A stretch of DNA of 11,319 bases from Euperipatoides rowelli (Eukaryota > Onychophora > Udeonychophora > Euonychophora > Peripatopsidae). The stretch is taken from NCBI GenBank assembly GCA_003024985.2, contig PXIH01S0007469.1; one strand, given 5' to 3'. Position numbers and translations under genes: made by a program. Below, piece by piece: positions 1-6,611 of this stretch; position 1 is the stretch's first letter; the number at the start of each line of letters is the position of its first letter. The notes below the pieces were generated by a model that was not told the DNA's origin, searched no databases, and saw only the letters and a program-made list of their open reading frames with translations.

Positions 1-1869
1 AACTTTTTAACTCAGTTAATGCTCATCATTGCAAAATAATAAAGTGGAGAGAAATGATCATTGCGCTATGCCCTTATTAAGGGGTATAGGTTCTATAATG
101 TAATTACCATGTTTGGGAACTAATAATTATAACATTTACACCAAAGTATTCAATGGTCTTTTGTATTAAGAATAAATGTGATAACCAAATCAAAATCATT
201 TTTGAAGTCCCAGAAAATGAACTAGGCCTACATCAGATAATTTTTTCTTTTGGAATTTTATATGAGTAATAGCCAATAGAAATCATGATAAAGCATTGTC
301 AATGCTTTTACCAGGTAAACCATATTGATTGGGAGATATAATATCACTGGCCTTCGATTTCAAATTATCAAATAGGATTTGAGAAAACCTTTTACTGTCT
401 ACATCACCTATACAGATAGTTCTAAGATTAGCAATAACAATTTTATCATTAGAGTTTGCTTTATTTTTCATCTTCAACACAAAATACGATTTAAATAGAA
501 ACAGTTTAAAATAAATAGTATGGAAAAAAAACTTATAAAACAGATTTTTTAAAATAGATATAAAAATATAGGAAAACTGATGGTGTAATTTAATAGAAAG
601 CTCATCAGGGCCTGTAGGTATCATTAGTGAGGGGGAAATCATCCTTCACAACATTTGTTTCATCACTAATTAACAGATTAATAACATTTTCAAGACCTTG
701 AATATTAACAGCAGAAAATGTTATAATAATGATTGAAAATATAATCATAAGCTTACCATTATTACTAGAAGATATTATTGCATTTGATTTTTTCATGAAA
801 GCATAGATGGAAGTAGGTTTTTTATGCATTGTTGACACGATTCACAAAATTTCTACTAGAAAAAATAAACTTGTGGGTTTTATCCTTATCTTCAATTAAC
901 TTTCTAAGAATTTTATATTGATTATTTAAAGTTTTGAAATCAATGAAATGATCTGAGATGATTTAATTTATTTGGTTAACTTTGAATTTGATACTCATGT
1001 TGAATATAAGTAGAACCATTCTTAGAAAACCACTTCTGAATGGATGTCTTAAAATGAGACCATTGCAAAATAAGATTTCTTCACTAGAGAGCAAACTAAA
1101 TGATTTACCATAGATAAAGGGATAATCCTGAATAGAAAATATATACTCTGGAGGAAATGATTTATGATGCTTTGTCTTCTTACAGAATTGGGGGCTATTA
1201 ATAATCAGCATGGATGATTTTAGTTTCAACGAAACCAAGAGAATCAGATGATCAGATAATTTAGTTAAAAATATTAAGCTATTAGCCTAGTACTAAAGAC
1301 CAGCCAACAGCTTGAAAAAATGTAGTCAATTCTAGATGATGTGACTCCATTAATAAAGATGAATGCTTCATCTTTATGTAATACATGCGCCAACCACCAT
1401 GTTCTGTTGTTGTAAAAATAATGAGAAGCTAGAGAATTTTTTAATATCATGAAGATTAAAGTCCCCACATATTACATTTGCCCTCTTGAAGCAGTCTATT
1501 GTAGCAGTTTGCTCAATGAGATACTTCCTATTATTGGACTCAATGTTATGCCAATAATAATTCATCAAAATAAATGAAACTCCATCGATATTTAATGTGA
1601 CTATAATAACCTTCATTACATGCCATGATTTTAAAATTAGTGACTATGCCATTAATTTTATTACTAATTAAAACATCTGCTTAGCCATAATTGAAAGAAC
1701 CAATAATAAGCCTAAATTGATTATGTAATGGTTTTAGATTCCGATTTTTGTTATTCTTTTTTTAAGTCATGTTTCTTGAAGAAAAATGTAACGATGACCA
1801 AAGTATTTTATCAAATTACTTAGTTTAGATTTTATTCACACCTTTTATGTTGAATGAAATGATATTCAT
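1..1869 (-). pseudogene. LINE ORF2 remnant: endonuclease plus N-terminal half of reverse transcriptase
   Basis: Encodes what was a target-primed reverse transcription enzyme. The likely start is the ATG at 1869, because it leads into MNIISFNIKGVN, the usual first strand of a LINE AP-like endonuclease. Following on the minus strand are LQET (near 1770-1780), GDFN (1455-1466), SRIDYIF (1316-1336) and SDH (1248-1256), all diagnostic endonuclease motifs. The RT part begins with GPDELSIK (near 600), then VDSKRFSQIL and ISPNQYGLPGKSIDN (about 300-420). Motif A reads WDFKNDFDLV (180-212). Motif B reads KGIAQ, a stop, then SFLSTLLF (34-75). Several frame changes and an in-frame TGA where motif B normally has Gly make it non-functional. 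The rest lies outside the window. Confidence 0.85.
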
Positions 1870-1939
1870 AATAGATAAGTGATAAATGAGGTAAAGACAC
1901 AGACATATATAAAAATAGTCCATTATTAGCCACTTTCTT

Positions 1940-3044
1940 TCAACATTTTTCTTTGGTAGACACCACCTCACTGAGGCATCTTTTAAGATTAACAACTAAA
2001 GGCTGATTATTATTTATTTCAGATGGAAAACAAACAGTGATTCCAGACTCTTGAAATAATTGTTTAATTCCTTCAAAGAGAGATGATCTGCAGCTACAGG
2101 GCTTTGGATAGCCAGTAGATTTACATCAGGCTCAAGAGTACTTCCAGTATCCATAATATTTTCAGAGTCACTGTTAGAAAATTCATTGTCAACTTGAGAT
2201 TGAACATTTTCTTGAAACATGGAATTGACTAACATTTGCCCAAAAAATACTTTTCCAGCCTATGGATTAGGACATTGATGATTATTTAGATACTTATTGC
2301 TGCTATGACAGAATACTTTAGCACATACTTTAGACAAATGCTATTACTCTTCACATTTGAAGCAGATAAGTAATTTTCCTGTACATTTAATGAAAAATGT
2401 AATATTGTTTTTATAAAGAACTTGTGAATGGAATTTCACGTATATTCTGTTCAAGAGTTCGAGTCATAGAAATTGGTCCAGTCTGTATCATTTTATTTCA
2501 TTTGGCATTGTAACAATTTTAGTTTTAATTTCAAATATTTCACCATAGACCTTCATAAATTCATTGAACTCATTTTCTAATATGATAGGGAGGCAAGTTA
2601 TCTACAAATAGTTTGACAACTTTATTTTTGGTTATGTCTTAAATAAAGATAGTCTAACTCTTTTCAAGCAACAGGCATTTATTTTTAAATAAAGTTACAC
2701 TAGGATCACTTTGAAATTTAAAAAGACAAATTTAGAGTTGGGAAGTGCATAAAATTGGTCTAATATATTTAAGACATTATATAATAGCAACGGTCAACGG
2801 ACTCACCTTATTGAGCATGCCACTTTTAAAGACAGTCAGGATAGTTGAAGTAGGAATTACTATATCGAAATGGGAAGCTGACAGAATATGTACACAGCAT
2901 TTTCTATGATTTTATTCTTCAAATCCAGAGTTTGGTCTTAGGCATTAGTATTCTCCATAATCCCGTTAAAAAGCCCTATATTGTTCACTACATGAATATC
3001 TTCAGAATTAATGTTTATAATTCTCAGTGGTGGTAAACTGCCAT
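1940..3044 (-). pseudogene. LINE ORF1 remnant with RRM-like motif and CCHC knuckle
   Basis: The RNA-binding (gag-like) ORF of the left-hand LINE. An RNP2-like strand, VVKLFVDNLP, is read at about 2592-2621, with FNEFMKVYGEIFEI following after a one-base frame change, as in an RRM fold. A zinc knuckle of the form CX2CX4HX4C (CFKCEE, stop, then HLSKVC) lies at 2323-2364. A second cysteine/histidine stretch follows it (AKVFCHSSNKY...HQC), then FGQML, in the position where the younger LINE has TYAQV. The C-terminal part is acidic (2014-2235), and the frame can be followed to a TGA at 1940-1942, about 70 nt before the ORF2 ATG. The N-terminal third (2640-3044) is poorly conserved, so the start at 3044 is tentative. 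Confidence 0.7.
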
Positions 3045-3657
3045 AAACTTAAAGTTAACTATCGGAGGGAGTTGTGCAACAAATAAACATATTGAACACT
3101 ATGCATAAGCTGTTTAATCAGCGAAAGCGAGAGACTGATTGTTCCTAATAATTTTATGCAACATCTGTCAATCAATGACCATTGTTTTGAATACTGGAGC
3201 TCCTGAGTTTGACAGGCATATTACTATTTACTAGCCAGATACTATAACCAAATTGGAATGGATTGTTCAGCACTTTTAAAATATGAGATTTTGCATGTTG
3301 TGCACACAAATAATCTAATTTGTAGTTTGTATTTGGATGATATATTGCCAAACATTGCCGAAATGCCTGTATTAGATGTGCCACTATTACCTAATACAAT
3401 AATTATTAGATAGATATTATAATAATAATCCTCAAATAAAAGATAAATGACACAATCATGTCAGCATGAGTAAGCAATGAGAGAAGATGAAAAAAACCAA
3501 TGGTATAACTCTTATGTTTTTAAAAATTTATAAAAAATTTTAAAAACACAAAAGTTATCCCATTGTTCTTTTCATTTATAATTTGCAAGGTACAGTATAT
3601 AGTCTACTAATTTTAATAATAAAGTCACTCTTTTTTTAAACTACAAAAGGCATACAT
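3045..3657. other. Unassigned spacer between old LINE and SINE
   Basis: No recognisable gene. A 70-codon open frame on the minus strand (3172-3384, starting MAHLIQAFRQC) matches no family I know and has no start context or neighbour supporting it. It could be a remnant of an unknown element, or chance. A short stem (AATCAG at 3116-3121 pairing with CTGATT at 3135-3140) is present, and the long foldback at 3487-3575 is listed separately. The 5' end of the old LINE may extend a little into this stretch. Confidence 0.4.
3487..3575. repeat. 89-nt imperfect foldback (about 42-bp arms, 5-nt loop)
   Basis: The left arm (3487-3529) and the reverse complement of the right arm (3535-3575) align nearly end to end. 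Both contain CAATGG, ATAACT and TGTTTTTAAA blocks, with about four substitutions and two one-base indels. The loop is ATAAA (3530-3534). Three of the four substitutions are C-A type on the plus strand, so they would be G-U wobble pairs in a minus-strand transcript. It could be the core of a small foldback transposon, a palindromic MITE remnant, or a miRNA-precursor-like hairpin. No flanking duplication was recognised. Confidence 0.7.
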
Positions 3658-3671
3658 AATTCAGATACAAG
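3658..3671 (+). repeat. Target-site duplication, left copy, of SINE
   Basis: AATTCAGATACAAG is repeated exactly at 3906-3919 on the far side of the SINE. Its length (14 bp) and its A-rich start are typical of insertion by LINE-encoded target-primed reverse transcription. Confidence 0.9.
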
Positions 3672-3907
3672 CCCTGTGGGGCTGGCTTAGTCATGAAGGC
3701 TGCCGACTAGAACAAACTGGTAACTACAAGGTTACTGGCTCAAATTCTGAGAAGGTCTTTTTCCACGGAATTTGTCCATAAGTAGACTAGAGTTTTTTTT
3801 TTCACCTAGAAAATCTTTGTACAAGATCTAGAAATTGTTATATTGTTAAAATGAAATGTAAACACTGAATCTGAAATGTTAATTGAATTATATTGTAAAA
3901 AAAAAAA
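3672..3907 (+). mobile_element. tRNA-derived SINE with poly(A) tail
   Basis: A short retroelement, about 235 bp, bounded by a perfect 14-bp direct repeat and ending in an A11 run (3897-3907) that overlaps the right repeat. The 5' part resembles a tRNA gene. A box-A-like TGGCTTAGTCATG begins at 3683 and a box-B-like GGCTCAAATTC lies at 3737-3747, about 50 nt apart, so Pol III would be the expected polymerase. The head is too diverged to be a working tRNA. The roughly 150-nt body after box B is unrelated to tRNA and was not recognised. Two T-runs that would stop Pol III lie inside the element: T5 at 3758-3762 and T10 at 3793-3802. It depends on a LINE for mobility. Neither LINE here shares an obvious 3' end with it, so the partner is unknown. 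Confidence 0.88.
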
Positions 3908-3919
3908 TTCAGATACAAG
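3906..3919 (+). repeat. Target-site duplication, right copy, of SINE
   Basis: AATTCAGATACAAG, identical to 3658-3671. Its first two As cannot be separated from the poly(A) tail. Confidence 0.9.
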
Positions 3920-4082
3920 AAAATGAATAAAAGTAATTTTGTAAACTCATTTTTTTTCACATTATGCATGAAAAAGGTCTAAGATAAGTCTCATATTGCC
4001 TCATAAGACCGACTTCATAAAATGCTTCTCATAAATTTATTAACTGTGATGAATTTAAAGAGCATTATATGATAAGAAACCT

Positions 4083-4104
4083 TTATTATTATTTTTATTA
4101 TTAA
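4083..4104. repeat. TTA/TTTATT simple repeat
   Basis: A run of TTATTATTATTTTTATTATT. Read on the minus strand it is a (TAA)n-like tail, so it may mark the 3' end of a minus-strand element that begins in the GC-richer block to its right. No coding part was recognised. Confidence 0.6.
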
Positions 4105-4381
4105 ATGGTACATATTCTTTCATGAAATATAATAGCGTAGAATGCAGACCAAGAGCGCCCCACCAAGCAAGGGCGCCCCTCCCGTATTTCTTGGCAAAAC
4201 ATAGATAAACAGCACCATCGCTGAACAAGAGCACCATCACTGCACTTTGACTTTTTTTTATCACTCTGAAAGAAATCCAAGGTGTATCCAAACCAGAACG
4301 CCATCCTAGATTTTTCCTTCATTGTACCTCATCTAAGGTTCAGGACAGTGTATCCAAACAAGAGCGTGTGTAAAAATTTTC

Positions 4382-4414
4382 ATGTCACCACCTGACATTA
4401 TTATGCGGTGACAT
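4382..4414. repeat. Inverted repeat ATGTCACC / GGTGACAT
   Basis: A perfect 8-bp inverted repeat (4382-4389 and 4407-4414) with a 17-nt spacer. The right arm continues as GTGACATCATTTTTGTGTGT (4409-4428), which is nearly repeated as GTGACATCATGTTTTAGTGTGT at 4619-4640. The whole looks like part of a dispersed or tandem repeat inserted in the array. Confidence 0.6.
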
Positions 4415-4618
4415 CATTTTTGTGTGTTTTACATCATCTAGATACAGTAAATATCATACAAGTGCGCCGTTTAGAAAAAAAACTCCATATATGTAGCTTC
4501 TGTGAATAACATTGAATCCTCATAAACAGAACGAAANAGGCCTGTAAATTAAAAAGTGAAAGTTTTAACTTAGATGGCGCTCTTACTTGGCACATATATT
4601 GGCCAACCTTTATTGATG

Positions 4619-4640
4619 TGTGACATCATGTTTTAGTGTG
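4619..4640 (+). repeat. Second copy of GTGACATCAT...GTGTGT direct repeat
   Basis: Matches 4409-4428 with one substitution and a short indel, about 210 bp downstream. Both copies lie within the interruption of the 65-bp array. Confidence 0.6.
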
Positions 4641-4689
4641 TACCAGCCATAATGACATTTTCAAGATAATTTCCTAAAGTTTTGGGAAG

Positions 4690-4795
4690 CTTTTTTTTTT
4701 TTTTGTAATTATGACACTTGTCCTATCTATAGGACAACCTGTACAGGTAATTTTTACCTAAACTTTGTCAATAAATAATAATAAGAATAATAATG
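4690..4795 (+). mobile_element. Probable 3' end of a non-LTR element with two hairpins and (TAA)n tail
   Basis: After a long T-run (about 4691-4704) come two tight stem-loops. TGTCCTAT/ATAGGACA is at 4719-4736, and AGGTAA-TTT-TTACCT is at 4745-4759. An AATAAA follows at 4770-4775, then a TAA-rich tail to about 4795. Compact hairpins just before a microsatellite-like tail are common at the 3' ends of LINEs and of SINEs that borrow them. The body and 5' end are not identifiable, and no flanking duplication was found. The array core resumes directly after the tail at 4797, which suggests insertion into the array. The family is unknown. Confidence 0.5.
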
Positions 4796-4990
4796 TCCAA
4801 GCAAAAGCACCATTTTGAAAAACAATATTTTTAAGAAATTCTGATTCTAGCCAAACAAGAGTGCCAGGTCAGTTTTGCAATGCAATGTGGTAAATCTAAG
4901 GTTACTAGCATGGAGCCGAACAAGAGCGCCCTCTCTCTCTAATTTACCCCAAATGAATAAGAGCACATGCACCCTTGCTTGGCATTTACG

Positions 4991-5022
4991 GGTAAAATAG
5001 TTTTTTAAAGTGTAACTATCAC
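4991..5022 (+). repeat. Short dispersed repeat, copy 1
   Basis: GGTAAAATAGTT, a T-run, then AAAGTGTAACTATCAC. It recurs at 11215-11242 with one T-run indel and two substitutions, and both copies have ATGCA about 25-35 nt upstream. The copies are 6.2 kb apart, on either side of the full-length LINE, so this is an interspersed repeat of unknown type. Confidence 0.6.
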
Positions 5023-6328
5023 ATAAGTTACTCAGATCAACCTTCTCCCCCACATCAAAAAATTACAAACATCATTTTGTCACCATCAAATTTAATTTTG
5101 TCACTTTTATTTTCCAAAAACAAATTCTAAATCTAGTCAATTGTACAAAAATAAAATTTTGCAAGCATTAATTAAATTATATGATTTTAAAAAATCTAAT
5201 TATATGGAAAGAATAACAATCGATTTTAAAATAATAAGATTTATTTAAGTAAAAAGAAAAATAATATTATTACATTAAGGAATTTTTAATTTTATCATTT
5301 ATTTTTTGGAAAAGATTTTTTATTTTTATATAACTTATTGTATTATAGTATGTTTTCAACATTTTACTTTAATAAAATTTATCTTTAAATATCGAGTTAA
5401 AATACTTTAGGTCCCTTGTAGGCTAAGCTTTTATTATAAAATTTATAATCCGTCTATACGTATTTTAAAGGAGTTTGATGGATATTCCTTTATCCATCAG
5501 TTTATATCAATAATTGCTGATATTTTATAATTTTTTCACAAGTTGGCCGATACTGGTTAGTAGATAGCAGCTTTAGATGTTTAATAACAGATGTCTTGTC
5601 TGAAGTCTGACAAATTGTTTTAAGAATTGTGAACATCCACACACTACATGAATCCAATAATTGAAGCTTTTCATTCTTATTTAAAAGCTAAAGAAAAAAT
5701 GGAAACAAGATATGAAACAAATCGTCAAAATGAAATATTTCTAAACTAAATAAGATCATTGATTTGTCCTTCTATTCAAAAATGACGTTAATACTCGATT
5801 ATTTCTCATATAACAATTTTTGCATTTTTTTTTTTTTAAAAAAAAAGATTATTTGAGCTTTATTCATTTGGGTGATGTTTTTATTGCTTTTCAGACATGT
5901 TCATCTCCATCAAATCAAAAGCTTGCAACATTTTAGTAGATTACTTATTTTGACATCACTATTTTACAATGTTTTGCTCCTCCATTTGCAATTTTATATT
6001 GAAGCTCTCTTGGGACATATTTAATTTTATTATCTAATTTATTGCAATTTTGATTAATATTCTTGTTAACTTCAATAATAATGTGATCATTTTAGGCTAT
6101 AGCCTACATGATTTTAGGTGTTTGAATAATAGTGTTTAATTATATTTTCATTGGTTTAAACACATATTTGAAAGAAAAAAAACGATATTTTACTTATGAT
6201 TTATATTTTTTATTTGAATAAAGATTATATATGAATAAAAATAAGTATACTGTAGGCCTAATAGCTTAGTTCTTGGGGCAGGCTAAAGGAACTAATTCCT
6301 TTTCAACTCCTTTGATATAATCAGAAAT
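5023..6328. other. AT-rich spacer, no gene seen
   Basis: About 1.3 kb with long A/T runs (for example the adjoining T and A runs near 5827-5850) and no open frame with recognisable similarity. It holds one perfect small hairpin (5476-5499) and occurrences of TAGGCCTA-type words (near 6250) that are common in invertebrate intergenic DNA. No promoter, RNA gene or transposon terminus could be supported. Confidence 0.5.
5476..5499. repeat. Perfect 9-bp stem-loop
   Basis: TGATGGATA (5476-5484), loop TTCCTT, then TATCCATCA (5491-5499). The pairing is exact but short. It may be a chance palindrome or part of an unrecognised element. Confidence 0.6.
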
Positions 6329-6344
6329 AAGTTCCAGTTTTATT
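6329..6344. repeat. 16-bp target-site duplication at LINE 3' end
   Basis: AAGTTCCAGTTTTATT, repeated exactly at 11032-11047. In the element's sense (minus strand) it reads AATAAAACTGGAACTT and follows directly on the A-rich tail. Confidence 0.92.
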
Positions 6345-6368
6345 TTAATTTTTTTTTATAAAGAACAC

Positions 6369-6374
6369 TTTATT
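6369..6374 (-). terminator. Poly(A) signal AATAAA of full-length LINE
   Basis: Reads AATAAA on the minus strand, 24 nt before the element's last base and just ahead of the terminal A-rich stretch, the usual place for a cleavage and polyadenylation signal. Confidence 0.8.
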
Positions 6375-6473
6375 TACAATAAAAATCTACATTTAAGGAT
6401 ATTATTTCCTTTTTCACCATTGCTACACATCATTATATACAAAAAATATATATTTTTTTATAATCATACCGTC

Positions 6474-6513
6474 AACCCTCCAAGAATCTCCACCCCTCCT
6501 CCCACCCCTACCT
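6474..6513 (-). promoter_or_regulatory. G-rich polypurine tract in LINE 3' UTR (possible G-quadruplex)
   Basis: On the sense (minus) strand the stretch reads GGTAGGGGTGGGAGGAGGGG, then TGGAG and, a little later, GGAGGGT. That gives four G-runs of three or more, with one long loop, plus extra GG pairs. It stands out in an element that is mostly A/T and lies between the ORF2 stop and the poly(A) signal. Mammalian L1 has a G-quadruplex-forming polypurine tract at the corresponding place. A similar role here is inferred, not shown. Confidence 0.65.
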
Positions 6514-6611
6514 CAAATCTAGTGCCCCAGTCACTTTGACATTACATATCTAGCATAGCCATTAATTTCTTTTATTACAAGTAATTTCTTAGACGGCCAA
6601 AATTTATTAAT

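Larger units (their letters stand above)
1..3044 (-). mobile_element. Old degenerate L1/Tx1-type LINE (3' part beyond window)
   Basis: A non-LTR retrotransposon read right to left, recognised from protein motifs scattered over three frames. From its 5' side these are an RRM-like motif, a CCHC knuckle, the endonuclease motifs (N-terminal strand, QET, GDFN, SRIDYIF, SDH) and then reverse transcriptase blocks up to motif B at the window edge. The order is that of a two-ORF L1/Tx1-like LINE. Motif C (YxDD), the C-terminal domain, the 3' UTR and the tail are missing because the window ends. The 5' boundary is uncertain: 3044 is only the outermost plausible ORF1 ATG. Many frameshifts and stops show an old insertion. 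It is much more decayed than the LINE at 6345-11031, has the same orientation, and is clearly a different family by protein sequence. Confidence 0.85.
4145..4985. repeat. Decayed ~65-bp tandem array with conserved 15-bp core
   Basis: At least ten copies of a core close to CCAAACAAGAGCGCC occur in this 840-bp stretch of otherwise AT-rich DNA. On the plus strand the cores are near 4145, 4163, 4221, 4288, 4354, 4456, 4797, 4851, 4916 and, weakly, 4954. Inverted copies lie at 4576-4590 and 4968-4982. Neighbouring cores are often about 65 bp apart (4223, 4288, 4354; and 4851, 4916). The units starting at 4288 and 4851 align over their full length, sharing ATCTAAGGTT at the same offset (4331-4340 and 4893-4902). 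This indicates an old tandem repeat whose core has decayed less than the rest. The array is interrupted by other sequence at about 4370-4795. Open frames across it are not coding. Confidence 0.75.

Noticed and set aside
3172-3384. 70-codon minus-strand open frame starting MAHLIQAFRQC
   Set aside because: No family recognised, no start context, and the length is possible by chance. Mentioned only within the spacer entry.
3672-3750. A true tRNA gene
   Set aside because: A and B boxes are present but the acceptor and anticodon arms do not pair properly, and the sequence continues into a poly(A)-tailed body between target-site duplications, so it is a SINE head.
4055-4322. Two overlapping minus-strand open frames across the GC-richer block
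   Set aside because: They cross the 65-bp repeat units and a TTA simple repeat. No protein motif is present and the repeats explain the openness.
4145-4985. CRISPR-like array
   Set aside because: The repeats are diverged, occur in both orientations, and have similar rather than unique spacers. The context is an animal genome with LINEs and a SINE.
5827-5850. Adjoining T-run and A-run as a terminator or palindrome
   Set aside because: This is plain homopolymer in AT-rich DNA. Nothing is transcribed into it that I can see.
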